From positions 1-64,000 of the forward strand of contig DAISYQ010000002.1 of the NCBI GenBank assembly GCA_036825195.1: a stretch of 64,000 bases of DNA, read 5' to 3'. The position numbers were made by a program, and so were the translations under genes. The stretch's first letter is position 1. Each line of letters begins with the position of its first letter. The notes under the pieces are model-generated. The model did not search any database. It was not told the DNA's origin and saw nothing but the letters and a program-made list of their open reading frames with translations. Of this stretch, positions 26,302 to 35,407 are shown in pieces. The stretch comes from UBA2210 sp036825195 (GTDB lineage Bacteria; Desulfobacterota; Syntrophia; Syntrophales; UBA2210).

Positions 26302-26705
26302 ACGATGGTTCTCCTTGTTGGTGCGATTCTGATCGTAAAATTCTATGAATATATGCCCGTGTATCATATTTTTCCTCTTAATAAAAGGTAGTTTCAATGA
26401 ATAATCAACATGAGAGAGTATTTCATCTTGACCTTTCCTGAAACTTCCTGCATCTGAACTGAACGTCATGTAGATGACAGTAGCTTCCAATTTTGGAGTC
26501 TATGGATGTACTGATTCATTCCTCTGTATATCATTTAAATCGGATAGTTTCCACACACCTTACTGGATCGAGAAAACTAGCATTCCCCCGTCTTGTTCCC
26601 TTTCATCCTTTTTCTATATTTTGCCTTGAACTATTGTATCAAAAGATATAAACATGCCTCGTCAGTTCTGATGAACCATAGGGGGAATAAAAAAGGAGGA
26701 GAAGG
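26302..26705. other. 404-base divergent intergenic region
   Basis: This region separates the EPS export gene (minus) from the acyl-CoA synthetase gene (plus). On the minus strand TTGATA (26637-26642), 18 bases, TATAGA (26613-26618) is a possible sigma-70 promoter with a leader of about 300 bases. On the plus strand TTGAAC and TATAAA overlap the same place at a poor 15-base spacing. I see no gene here. Confidence 0.4.
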
Positions 26706-28835
26706 ATGACATCGAATCCGCTGCATGCCATAATGAATCCATCTTCCATTGCTTTTGTGGGGGCGAGTAACAATTTTACCAAGATGGGGACGATACAGTG
26801 TCTCAGCCTTATTTACAGCGGGTTTCCGGGTGATGTCCTGCCTGTTCACCCGAAGGAGGAGGTTGTTCTCGGTAGAAAAGCATACCCGCGCATAGGAGAT
26901 CTCCCCTATGCCCCGGACCTGGCCGTCCTGGTTGTTCCCACCGGGCTTGTACCGGATATGCTGGAGGATTTCGGCAAACTCGGTACACGGTATGCCGTGA
27001 TTATAAGCGGCGGTTTCAGGGAAACCGGCGAAGGTGGCATGAACCTGGAGAGCCGTATCTCTGATATCGCCCGGCGATACGGAATGCGTTTCATCGGTCC
27101 CAACTGTGTGGGCATAATCAACACGCAGCTTCCGATGAATATAACGGTGGCTTCCGTTCAGGTCCCTCACGGCAGGCTCGGTATTGCCTCGCAGAGCGGG
27201 ACCTATGTTACCCAGACCCTGGAATATCTCCGGAAACATGGCATAGCCATAAGCAAGGCAATCAGTGTCGGCAACGGAACGAATATCGATATTGTGGAAT
27301 GTCTGGAATATCTCGGTGATGATGAGCAAACAACGGCTATTGCCCTGTATATTGAAGGTATCAGCAGGGCGGGAGATTTCCTGAGGGTCGCGAGAGAGAT
27401 AAGCGCGCGAAAACCCATCGTCGCTCAGTACGTAGGGGGGACGAAAGCGGGAGCTCGGGCCGGACTCAGCCACACGGGGGCCATGGCGGGTCCCGATTAC
27501 GTGTATGACGGTCTTCTGGAACAGGCCGGCATAATCAGGGTTGATACCATCGAGGATGTGTACAAGATAGGATGGACCCTTGCGTCCCAGCCTCCGCTCG
27601 AAGGGTCACATATCGGCATTCTGACCAATTCAGGCGGGCCCGGAACCGGTATAGCTACCACCTGTGATAAGTACGGTCTTGAAATTCCGGAGTTCTCGGA
27701 TGAAGTTCAAAAGGAGATACGTCAGTTCATACCCGGTCATGCGAGCGCCTTGAATCCTGTAGACCTTACGTTTCACTTGGATATGGAGGCGATGACCGAC
27801 AAGATTCCGCGGGTCCTCTTTGGAGCTGAAGAGATTAATGGCGTCATCATCCATGGTATTATGGATACCGGCTGGATGGACATGATGTTTTCAGCCATCA
27901 AAACAATGATCAATCTTTCGAGGGAGGAGTTTCTGGAGCTGAGAAAAGCGGATCTGGATGATCTGATACGTATGCCGCTTACATACAAAAAACCTCTGGT
28001 CGTATCTTCCTTTTTCGGGGAAGAGGATCATGCCATCCGCACCTTCAACGAAAACGGCATCCCCACCTTTGATTCGCCGGAGAAAGCGGGAAGGGCTATG
28101 GCCGCCCTGTACGAGCATTTTCTCATACGGAATCGTCCCCATGACAAGCCAAAAAATGTGCCGATGCCAAAACATGTGAAAAGTATCGTTGATGGCGTGG
28201 ATACACAGGCATTCGATGAGTATACGGCAAAAAGGATATTGAGGGCCTATGGCATCCCGACTACCGATGAAGCCCTTGTCGATACATTGGATGATGCCCT
28301 GGATTATGCCCGCTCCATCGGGTATCCGGTTGTTCTGAAGGTGTGTTCTCCGCATATCATGCACAAGACGGAACGGGGACTGGTGCATATCGGCATACAG
28401 GATGATGACTCTCTTGAGAAGGCATTCCAATCAGTACGGAACAATGAGGAAAACGCCCCCGTCCTGGTGTCTGAAATGCTCGCAGGCGACAGGGAATTCA
28501 TGGCGGGAATGAGCTATGCTCCGGGATTTCCGCCCTGCATCATGTTCGGGCTTGGCGGGGTGTTTGCCGAAGCCCTCAAGGACAGAACAATACGCCTCGC
28601 TCCTCTCAGCCACAGCGATGCTATCTCCATGATGGAAACACTTTCCTCACGCGTTCTGTTCGGTTCCTACAGGGGCATGAAACCCGTGGATATGGACGCG
28701 GTTGCTTCCCTGCTTGAAGCCCTTGGCCGCTTAGCCCTGGATTTTCCGCAGATACGGGAAATAGATCTGAATCCCATCATAATAACGGATGGCATGCCAA
28801 AGGTGGCAGATGCCCTGTTTGTCAAGGCTTTGTAG
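26706..28835 (+). CDS. ADP-forming acyl-CoA synthetase (fused alpha-beta)
   Basis: A 709-residue fused acetate-CoA ligase (ADP-forming). It interconverts acyl-CoA + ADP + Pi with acid + ATP + CoA and often conserves energy in anaerobes. The N-terminal CoA-binding domain has SSIAFVGASNN and FIGPNCVGIINT. The ligase domain contains GLSHTGAMAGPDY with the candidate phospho-histidine and ILTNSGGPGTG. From about residue 490 an ATP-grasp domain follows (ILRAYGIPTT, GYPVVLKVCSPHIMHKTE, FGLGGVFAEALKD). AAAGGAGGAGAAGG precedes the ATG. Acid specificity is not predictable. Confidence 0.9.
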   Translation: MTSNPLHAIMNPSSIAFVGASNNFTKMGTIQCLSLIYSGFPGDVLPVHPKEEVVLGRKAYPRIGDLPYAPDLAVLVVPTGLVPDMLEDFGKLGTRYAVIISGGFRETGEGGMNLESRISDIARRYGMRFIGPNCVGIINTQLPMNITVASVQVPHGRLGIASQSGTYVTQTLEYLRKHGIAISKAISVGNGTNIDIVECLEYLGDDEQTTAIALYIEGISRAGDFLRVAREISARKPIVAQYVGGTKAGARAGLSHTGAMAGPDYVYDGLLEQAGIIRVDTIEDVYKIGWTLASQPPLEGSHIGILTNSGGPGTGIATTCDKYGLEIPEFSDEVQKEIRQFIPGHASALNPVDLTFHLDMEAMTDKIPRVLFGAEEINGVIIHGIMDTGWMDMMFSAIKTMINLSREEFLELRKADLDDLIRMPLTYKKPLVVSSFFGEEDHAIRTFNENGIPTFDSPEKAGRAMAALYEHFLIRNRPHDKPKNVPMPKHVKSIVDGVDTQAFDEYTAKRILRAYGIPTTDEALVDTLDDALDYARSIGYPVVLKVCSPHIMHKTERGLVHIGIQDDDSLEKAFQSVRNNEENAPVLVSEMLAGDREFMAGMSYAPGFPPCIMFGLGGVFAEALKDRTIRLAPLSHSDAISMMETLSSRVLFGSYRGMKPVDMDAVASLLEALGRLALDFPQIREIDLNPIIITDGMPKVADALFVKAL

Positions 28836-29478
28836 GTTTTTCCGGCCAGGCCCTCTTGTCGTTTCCCCAGATTGTGGATAACTTTTGGGCGATCCATTCA
28901 AATGGAAGATCCGCTTCCGGGGGAAAGGTTTCGACATATTCTATGTAGGGATTCCCGTTTAGATCCTTGTCCGGTAGAAGGGCGTCATGTTTCCCGTCGA
29001 ATTCAACGGTGGGAAGCCCATTCTTTTCGCATAATCCCTTATTAAAGGTCGCTGCGGTGGAGATCCATTTTCCGTCAATGAAAAACTGATTATATCCGTG
29101 TCTGGGGAATATGGTGGTCCCGGTCCTCTGAACGATATGGGGGGGAATCCGGTGATTTCTGATTTGAGCAAAGAGTAACCTGCTTGGAATGTCTGCGGCT
29201 CTTCCCAGTGCCGCAAGAAGTACCGCTTTCTGAACGCAGTACCCCTTCCCCCACTCAAGTATTCTGGACGCTCTGAAATCTTCAATGAATACGGATATCA
29301 TAAAGAGGTTGTATGGTATGGAATCTCTCACAAAATAAAACAGAGCTGTTGCCTTCTCGGCATTGGTTGAGCAACCTTCCGTCAGCTTTGTTGCGGTACG
29401 AACAATACTTTCATGATTTGACTCTATTGTTTCAGTGCTCGTTAGGAAAGGGGCAAGGTTTGGATCGTTGGCTTTCAT
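28822..29478 (-). CDS. transglutaminase-like domain protein
   Basis: A 218-residue protein with a transglutaminase-like cysteine protease fold. ATALFYFVRDSIPYNLF leads into WGKGYCVQKAVLLAALGRAADIPSRL, where the Cys is the nucleophile, and GYNQFFIDGKWISTAATFNK supplies His/Asp positions. I use the ATG at 29478 because AGGAG is five bases upstream; the frame extends 22 codons further. Its 3' end overlaps the acyl-CoA synthetase gene tail by 14 bases, convergently. No signal peptide is seen. The role is unknown, either a peptidase or an amide hydrolase. Confidence 0.8.
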   Translation of the reverse strand: MKANDPNLAPFLTSTETIESNHESIVRTATKLTEGCSTNAEKATALFYFVRDSIPYNLFMISVFIEDFRASRILEWGKGYCVQKAVLLAALGRAADIPSRLLFAQIRNHRIPPHIVQRTGTTIFPRHGYNQFFIDGKWISTAATFNKGLCEKNGLPTVEFDGKHDALLPDKDLNGNPYIEYVETFPPEADLPFEWIAQKLSTIWGNDKRAWPEKPTKP

Positions 29479-29613
29479 GAATCTCCTCTCAAGTCTCATT
29501 TCTTTCATTTCTACCGCAGTGCCCTTTATCACAGGCGGCAACAAGAAACAAGGCGTGACCCTCCATCACAAGTCGATCATGATAATGTGTGAAAGTCATA
29601 TTGCCTTTGTACG

Positions 29614-31170
29614 TCATTTGGGATAGCCGGTGATCTCCCTGATGCGTTCATAGAGCGGTTTTAGGTGTTTGTACATCTTTTGGTAGACATCGCGGTAGAG
29701 ATGGTCATACAAGTTCTGATTTTTTTGATTGGGTTCGAATACTTCTCCGATATGCGTCATGGCCTTCACCGCCGATTCGAAGTCGCTGTGCAGACCGAGA
29801 CCCACAGCCGCATCTATCGCCGCTCCGAGACCTGATGTTTCGTAGATATGAGGTTTTGCGGTCGGCAGACCGAAGATGTCTGCCGTCACCTGCATGGCGT
29901 TTCTGCTCTGCGACCCGCCTCCTGATACTCGGAGGCTCGTTATGGGGATATGGCTCCGTTTTTCTATCCGTTCCTTCCCATCTCTGAGGGCGTAGCCGAG
30001 TCCTTCGAGGATGGCCCGGTAAACATGTCCCCTCGTATGAACGTCGCCAAAACCGATTATGGCACCCTTGGCCTCAGGTCCGGGCAGTTTTAATCCTGGA
30101 GTCCAGTAGGGCTGTAGCACCAGTCCCATGGAGCCGGGGGGGATGTCATCTACCAGTTTGTCAAAGAGGGTTTCAGGGGTCACTCCCTGCAGAGACGCTT
30201 CCTGCTCTTCCAGAAAACCGAATTCCTTCTTGAACCAGCTTACCATCCAGAAGCCACGGTAAATCTGAACTTCTATGGTGTAGTAATCCGGAATGGCGGA
30301 AGGGTAGGAGGGGAGGAGGGGAATCGGTTCCACGTACTTTCTGCTCGTAACGTTGATGGTAGCGGTGGTTCCGTAACTCAGACACCCTATGGAGGGTTCG
30401 AGACTTCCCGAACCGATAACCTCACATGCCTTGTCCGTAGCCGCCGCGATCAGGGGGAGACCTTCCGGAATTCCCGTTTCTTCGGCGGCCTTTCGGCTGA
30501 TACTCCCCAGTGGCTGACCCGGCGGAATGAGGCGAGGGAGTAGTTCACGCTCAATGGGAAGAACCTTCCACTTCCAATTCCAGCTGGGAGCCCAGCGCAA
30601 TCCTTTGTAGTCAAAGGGTATCATGGCCACCTGGCAGCCTATGGAATCTACAAGCTCACCCGTGAGCAGGTATGTGAGATATCCGGAAAGGAGGAGATAT
30701 TTGTGCGTGTTCCCCCAGATGTCGGGCTGATAGGTATGGATCCAGTTTGCCTCCGCCTCTGCCTGAATGTACGCTATCGTATCGCTGACACGGGCAAGCT
30801 TGAACAGCAGCCCCCACATTCCTCTAAGTGGCGGCAGACCGTATGTCTTGCGCTGATCCAGCCATATCATTGCCGGACGGAGGGGCTTGCCGTTCCTGTC
30901 GATATTTATGAATGTGCTTCTCTGGGTGGTGATGGATACGCCGGCAATCCGCTCTTTGAAGTTTCCCTGTTGCCACACTCCCTGACATGCCCGGCACAGA
31001 GCCTGCCAGAAGACGTCGGGGTCCTGCTCGGCCCACCCCGGATTTTTCGAGTAATAGGGTTCAAATATGACCTGTTCCTTTGCAATAAGCTCACCCGTTA
31101 AATCAAATAGCAGGGCTTTCAAACTCTGTGTTCCGTTATCAATAGAGAGAAGCAGGTCCTTTTGGCTCAT
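29614..31170 (-). CDS. FGGY-family carbohydrate kinase
   Basis: A 518-residue sugar kinase. The N-terminal ATPase fold starts LLSIDNGTQSLKALLFDLTG, IWLDQRKTYG is the substrate loop, and the C-terminal LRVSGGGSQSRNAMQVTADIF is the adenine-binding FGGY signature region. Length and motifs fit the xylulokinase/glycerol-kinase superfamily, but the substrate is not clear. No sugar transporter or isomerase is next to it, which is unusual for this family. A GGGGGTG stretch precedes the ATG. Confidence 0.85.
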   Translation of the reverse strand: MSQKDLLLSIDNGTQSLKALLFDLTGELIAKEQVIFEPYYSKNPGWAEQDPDVFWQALCRACQGVWQQGNFKERIAGVSITTQRSTFINIDRNGKPLRPAMIWLDQRKTYGLPPLRGMWGLLFKLARVSDTIAYIQAEAEANWIHTYQPDIWGNTHKYLLLSGYLTYLLTGELVDSIGCQVAMIPFDYKGLRWAPSWNWKWKVLPIERELLPRLIPPGQPLGSISRKAAEETGIPEGLPLIAAATDKACEVIGSGSLEPSIGCLSYGTTATINVTSRKYVEPIPLLPSYPSAIPDYYTIEVQIYRGFWMVSWFKKEFGFLEEQEASLQGVTPETLFDKLVDDIPPGSMGLVLQPYWTPGLKLPGPEAKGAIIGFGDVHTRGHVYRAILEGLGYALRDGKERIEKRSHIPITSLRVSGGGSQSRNAMQVTADIFGLPTAKPHIYETSGLGAAIDAAVGLGLHSDFESAVKAMTHIGEVFEPNQKNQNLYDHLYRDVYQKMYKHLKPLYERIREITGYPK

Positions 31171-31834
31171 GGTACACCCCCCCGGCTTATGGTATGTTGA
31201 CCATCCACGATCCCTATCTTTTTGTTGCTGGAATTGAATAAGATTGTTTGCACAGATTGAGATAACCCTCGCTCTCCTGTTCCCAGCATCTTCTGTCCCG
31301 TGACAGCGACGACTCGCATATTTTCTGTACGAGCTTCATATAACCTGTACCACTTCCGAGTGTCAACAGTCCTGTGCGTATTCTCTTCAGAATAAGATGG
31401 GAAAGATGTTTTCTCTGTTCGCGCTTCGCCGTGAGGGGCATAGGATGGAGAGAGGGTTTTAGGGAAGGATCATAATATCGATATCTGTATCTGTTTTTTA
31501 CGATTTCACCCGCGGTTTTTCCATATAAACTATAAGGAGTCTCACTCTGTTTGTTGATATTAATACTGGTCCGTAAAATCAGGTTGATATCAAAGAACGG
31601 TAGGTGATATGAGAATTTTACTGTAATAAAGTTTTTCTATACTGTCGTGACGTACGTTTGAGTTTCCTGTTGGGTGTTGACAAGTGAATAATGAATGACC
31701 ATGTTTCATAGCAGGAGGAGACTTCCCGCAACGTGTTGGGGAGAGTCTTGAAAATGAGAATCTGACACGCAATAGTATAAAAGATGTTATGAAATTTATG
31801 AGGGATGTTATTGTCTCTCAGGAAGGATGTGGTT
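31171..31834. other. 664-base intergenic region between divergent genes
   Basis: No convincing gene. A minus-strand frame at 31214-31441 has no ribosome site and no recognisable content. On the plus strand TTGACA (31677-31682), 17 bases, CATGTT (31700-31705) is a possible promoter for the CoA-disulfide reductase gene, with an A+T-rich leader of about 120 bases. I saw no riboswitch or strong terminator. Confidence 0.4.
31677..31705 (+). promoter_or_regulatory. candidate sigma-70 promoter for CoA-disulfide reductase/rhodanese gene
   Basis: A perfect -35 box (TTGACA) is followed after 17 bases by a weak -10 (CATGTT, three of six). The coding start is about 120 bases downstream. A start closer to the gene, near TATAAA at about 31776, cannot be excluded. 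Confidence 0.35.
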
Positions 31835-33535
31835 ATGACTCGAAAAAAAAGAATTATTGTGATCGGCGGTTCCGCGGCTGGACCAAAGGCTGCAGCAAAG
31901 GCGCGCAGAATCGATTATGATGCGGATATCGTGCTCCTGCAGAAGGATCCGGATCTGTCCATGGCATCTTGCGGGTACCCGTACTATGTCGGGGGATATT
32001 TTGATGACAGAAACATGCTTTTGTCCACAGGCACGGGCGTAACGAGGGATCCTGCCTATTATCTCGGTGCCAAGGGAATAACGGCGAAAACGAATACCGA
32101 AGTGACGGCCATCGACAGAAAAAACAAAACCGTAGCATACACGGATCTGTTGGCGGGTGAGACAGGCACGCTCGAGTATGACAAACTTATCATTGCCACC
32201 GGTGCGGTTCCAAGAATACCCCCCATCCCCGGCACTGACCTTGAAGGTATTACTACGTTGCAGTCCATGAAAGATGCCGATTTTCTGCGAGAGATAAGCG
32301 ATGAACAGGAAATCGACAAGGCCGTAATCATCGGAGGAGGACTGATAGGAATTGAAACCTGTGAAGCACTGCAGCTGGCGGACATCGATATTACCGTGGT
32401 TGAGCTGTTGCCGCAACTCCTCACCTTCCTCGACTGGGAACTTGCCAAGCTTATTGAGAATCATGTCAAGAGCAAAGGAGCAAATGTTATTACCGACAAC
32501 GGTATTGTCGAATTTCAGGGTGAAAATGGAAAACTGACGGGTATTAAGCTTCAGAATGGCGCCGAACTGCCCTGCGAACTGGCGGTGGTTGCTATCGGTG
32601 TAGTCCCCAACACGAAACTCGCAAAGGATGCGGGTATAAAGATAGGTGCAACAGGCGGCATTGAAGTGAATGAGTATATGCAGACCTCTGACCCCGACAT
32701 ATATGCAGTGGGCGACTGCGTCGAATCATACAACATTATAACGGGGAAAAAGGTACATGCGCCGTTTGGCGATCTTGCCAATCTCCAGGGACGTGTGGCG
32801 GGAGAAAATGCTGCATCGGAAAATACCGTCACTTTCCCCGGCACCATTCAGACCGGAATATGTAAGGTCTTTGACTTTTCAGCGGGATCGACCGGACTAT
32901 CTGAGACAATGGCGAGGAGACTGGGGTATGATGACATTGTAACGGTAATAAACGCCAGTCCCGATAAACCCGGTTTCATGCTTGGAAAACTCCTCGTAAC
33001 GAAAATGGTTGCCGACAGGAAAACGGGCAAGATTCTCGGAGCACAGTGTGTCGGGCCCGGTGATGTGAGTAAGCAAATCTCCCAGTGGGCCATGGCCATT
33101 ATGGGTGGTCTGACTGTTGAGAATCTGGTCAATGCCGATCTGCCTTACGCGCCTCCGTTTTCACTTGCCATCGATCATTGCATAGCCACGGCCCACATTA
33201 TGCAGAACAAGATGAAGGGTAGAATGATCGGCATTTCCTCAATGGAGGTTAAAAGGAAACTGGATAACAATGAAACTCCTTTCATCCTTGACGTGAGGGG
33301 GGCCGACGAGTACAAGGAGACGCGGCTGGGTATTGGCGAAACCGTCATTCCGCTTGGTGCGCTTCGAAATAGACTTAATGAGTTGCCGGAGGATAAAAAC
33401 CGGGAAATCATATGCTTCTGCCAGGTATCATTGAGAGGATATGAGGCCGCCCTTGTTCTGCAGGCCAATGGCTGGAAAGACGTCAAGATTATGGAAGGCG
33501 GTATTATGGCTTGGCCCTATGCCCGCGAGAAATAA
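31835..33535 (+). CDS. CoA-disulfide/persulfide reductase fused to a rhodanese domain
   Basis: A 566-residue flavoprotein. The FAD site is IIVIGGSAAGPKAAAKARR, and Cys46 in MASCGYPYYVGG is the single redox cysteine of the CoA-disulfide reductase group. NAD(P)H binding is VIIGGGLIGIETCEAL, and the second FAD motif is PDIYAVGDCVE. A dimerisation domain is followed from about residue 460 by a rhodanese domain with the active loop CFCQVSLRGYEA. Such fusions reduce CoA-persulfide or CoA-disulfide and handle sulfane sulfur. AGGAAGGA seven bases before the ATG at 31835 decides the start. Confidence 0.88.
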   Translation: MTRKKRIIVIGGSAAGPKAAAKARRIDYDADIVLLQKDPDLSMASCGYPYYVGGYFDDRNMLLSTGTGVTRDPAYYLGAKGITAKTNTEVTAIDRKNKTVAYTDLLAGETGTLEYDKLIIATGAVPRIPPIPGTDLEGITTLQSMKDADFLREISDEQEIDKAVIIGGGLIGIETCEALQLADIDITVVELLPQLLTFLDWELAKLIENHVKSKGANVITDNGIVEFQGENGKLTGIKLQNGAELPCELAVVAIGVVPNTKLAKDAGIKIGATGGIEVNEYMQTSDPDIYAVGDCVESYNIITGKKVHAPFGDLANLQGRVAGENAASENTVTFPGTIQTGICKVFDFSAGSTGLSETMARRLGYDDIVTVINASPDKPGFMLGKLLVTKMVADRKTGKILGAQCVGPGDVSKQISQWAMAIMGGLTVENLVNADLPYAPPFSLAIDHCIATAHIMQNKMKGRMIGISSMEVKRKLDNNETPFILDVRGADEYKETRLGIGETVIPLGALRNRLNELPEDKNREIICFCQVSLRGYEAALVLQANGWKDVKIMEGGIMAWPYAREK

Positions 33536-33669
33536 AAATGGCGGTTTCCGGGGACGGTACGTAATACGCCTCGCATTACCCATGAGGTCGGCATAGGCAT
33601 GACTCGATATGGTTTGGTAAAGGAATGAGAATTAAGATCAAGATTAGACCATAGTACACGTTTCTCCAC

Positions 33670-33698
33670 TTGACAATCAGGAACGGAGTGGATATATA
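33670..33698 (+). promoter_or_regulatory. sigma-70 promoter of the arsR-thioredoxin genes
   Basis: TTGACA (33670-33675), exactly 17 bases, then TATATA (33693-33698). This is one of the best promoter matches in the window. The transcript would start near 33705, about 35 bases before the GTG start codon. Confidence 0.75.
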
Positions 33699-33716
33699 TT
33701 AAAGTTAGAATATATC
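33691..33716 (+). promoter_or_regulatory. candidate ArsR operator
   Basis: GATATAT (33691-33697) and ATATATC (33710-33716) form a perfect 7-base inverted repeat with a 12-base spacer, covering the -10 box and the predicted start. ArsR/SmtB repressors bind A+T-rich inverted repeats of about this size at their own promoters. Autorepression is therefore likely. Confidence 0.55.
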
Positions 33717-33740
33717 ATGGTTCTTATATAGGGGTGATAT

Positions 33741-34016
33741 GTGGATACAGTGGATTATGAAAAGATGTCTGAGTTTTTCAAGACATTGGGTAATCCCACC
33801 AGATTGAGAATAATCAAGGAACTCGCAGAAGGAGAAAAATGCGTAGGGACTGTGGAAGATTGCGTACATGCAAGCCAGGCGAACATCTCACAAAACCTTA
33901 CCATACTGAAGGGGCAGGGTATTGTCGATTGCCGTAAGGAGAAGAATATGAGATGTTACTATCTCAAGAAGCCGGAACTTTTTAAGAGCCTCTTGAGTCT
34001 GATGGAAACTGAGTAA
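33741..34016 (+). CDS. ArsR-family transcriptional regulator
   Basis: A 91-residue winged-helix repressor. MSEFFKTLGNPTRLRIIKEL is the family N-terminal helix, HASQANISQNLTILKGQGIV is the recognition helix region, and MRCYYLKKPEL is the wing. It has four cysteines (EKCVG, EDCVHAS, VDCRK, MRCYY) and no classical CVC metal motif. A thiol-based or metal switch is possible. The start is a GTG with GGGGTGAT just upstream. It lies immediately before a thioredoxin/CcdA/TlpA group, which suggests control of thiol-redox genes. Confidence 0.85.
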   Translation: MDTVDYEKMSEFFKTLGNPTRLRIIKELAEGEKCVGTVEDCVHASQANISQNLTILKGQGIVDCRKEKNMRCYYLKKPELFKSLLSLMETE

Positions 34017-34118
34017 CACAATAAAGGCATTGAGTGATGATTGAGGCTGTTTACAGAACTTGGTCCATCACGATGCCGAGAAAAAATATTACGTAATAAA
34101 GTAGCGAGGAGGGTGAAA

Positions 34119-34460
34119 ATGGCAAAATTTGTGGATAATCCGGATAGTCCGGTAACTGTGACCGATAGTGATATCAATGAAGCGATTGCGAAGTACCCGT
34201 TTCTGGTTGTCGATTGCTGGGCCGAGTGGTGTGGTCCGTGCAAGATGATGGGTCCGGTCCTCGATAAGCTTGCAAAAGATCAGAAGGGAGATATCGTCTT
34301 TGCCAAGCTTGATGTGGACGGTAATAATGAAACCGCCGTAAAGTATGGTATTCGTTCCATCCCCGACCTTCTGGTGTTCAAGAACGGGAAGAAGGTGGGA
34401 GATATTATCGGTGCCATGCCTGAACAGACATTGCTGGAAAAGATCAGATCGTACAAGTAA
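34119..34460 (+). CDS. thioredoxin
   Basis: A 113-residue thioredoxin with active site WAEWCGPCKMM (Cys38 and Cys41) and the cis-proline segment IRSIPDLLVFKNGKK. It reduces protein disulfides in the cytoplasm and is probably kept reduced by a thioredoxin reductase elsewhere. I use the ATG at 34119 because AGGAGGGTGAA lies just upstream; the frame extends 26 codons further without a start signal. It is 102 bases after the arsR gene in the same direction and is followed by CcdA, which could pass its electrons across the membrane. Confidence 0.9.
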   Translation: MAKFVDNPDSPVTVTDSDINEAIAKYPFLVVDCWAEWCGPCKMMGPVLDKLAKDQKGDIVFAKLDVDGNNETAVKYGIRSIPDLLVFKNGKKVGDIIGAMPEQTLLEKIRSYK

Positions 34461-34512
34461 AAAATGGAAATGGCAAAGGCACCGCTTCTTCTTTGAACGA
34501 TGATAATTACTG

Positions 34513-34575
34513 CGGTGTCAAACACCGATCTGCATTTCTACCGTATTGGATGGGGAGGCTTTCGCTTCCCCATCC
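34513..34575 (+). terminator. two strong hairpins between thioredoxin and ccdA
   Basis: CGGTGT/ACACCG around a CAA loop (about 34513-34527) is followed by a 12-base stem with one mismatch, GGATGGGGAGGC/GCTTCCCCATCC, with a TTTC loop (34548-34575). No run of T follows, so this is either a Rho-aided stop or an RNA-stability element giving more thioredoxin than CcdA message. Confidence 0.5.
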
Positions 34576-34684
34576 GCTTGCTCGTCCATCTCAAGCAGGT
34601 CGTTGACTAGGCGACTGATATTGTTCCTGTCACTATGCATTCATTAATAACTTCCATGAAAACACAAAAGATGGACTATGACCA

Positions 34685-35407
34685 ATGATTGAGGATCTTC
34701 TCGGAAATCCGGATGCTTACATTCAAGGTTCGTTTTATGTTGCCGTTTTTGCGGCCTATATCGGAGGGGTATTGGCCAGTTTTACGCCCTGCGTCTATCC
34801 GGTGATTCCTATTACGGTTGCTTATATAGGGGCGCGCAGCAGTGCTTCTCGGACAAGGGGTTTTCTGCTTTCCATCGTATATCTTCTCGGAATGGCGGCG
34901 GTATACACGGCCCTGGGCGGTTTCACAGCCCTGACCGGGAAATTATTCGGGCAGATCCAGACAAGTCCCTGGATATATCTTCTGATAGCCAATATCTGTA
35001 TTTTTATGGGACTATCCATGTTGGGAGTCTTTATGCTTTCTATCCCCATCCCCCAGTTTCTGTCCGGATTCCGGCCGAAGGAGAAGGGAGGGGGCATTGT
35101 CGGGAGTTTCCTTGTGGGGGCCGTGTCGGGGCTTATTGTAGGCCCCTGCACCACACCGATACTCGCCGTTCTGCTGAGTCTCATCGCAACGAAGCAGAGC
35201 GCGGTTTGGGGGATGAGTCTTATGTTTGTGTTTTCCATAGGTATGGGAACACTGCTTGTTGTGGTAGGAACCTTTTCCAGTCTTCTTACAAGTATTCCCA
35301 AGTCGGGGTTGTGGATGACGAGGATAAATAAACTGTTTGGATGGATAATGATAGGTATGGGAGAATATTTTTTGCTCAAAGCAGGAGGGATGATGTTATG
35401 GATTTAA
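34685..35407 (+). CDS. CcdA/DsbD-type transmembrane electron carrier
   Basis: A 240-residue inner-membrane protein with six predicted helices. It carries reducing power from cytoplasmic thioredoxin to periplasmic thiol proteins. The paired redox cysteines lie in membrane segments: LASFTPCVYPVIPITVAYIG and LIVGPCTTPILAVLLS. The size matches stand-alone CcdA rather than DsbD, which has extra periplasmic domains. The ribosome site is weak. It overlaps the following TlpA-like gene by 10 bases, so the pair is coupled and its product is the likely electron acceptor. Confidence 0.88.
   Translation: MIEDLLGNPDAYIQGSFYVAVFAAYIGGVLASFTPCVYPVIPITVAYIGARSSASRTRGFLLSIVYLLGMAAVYTALGGFTALTGKLFGQIQTSPWIYLLIANICIFMGLSMLGVFMLSIPIPQFLSGFRPKEKGGGIVGSFLVGAVSGLIVGPCTTPILAVLLSLIATKQSAVWGMSLMFVFSIGMGTLLVVVGTFSSLLTSIPKSGLWMTRINKLFGWIMIGMGEYFLLKAGGMMLWI

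Noticed and set aside
25738..26490. A 250-residue version of the Wza-like protein
   Set aside because: The extra 63 residues have no start signal and would hide the signal peptide; the ATG at 26301 has a good ribosome site.
31214..31441. A 75-codon minus-strand frame in the gap before the CoA-disulfide reductase
   Set aside because: There is no ribosome site, no recognisable content and a low-complexity basic composition.
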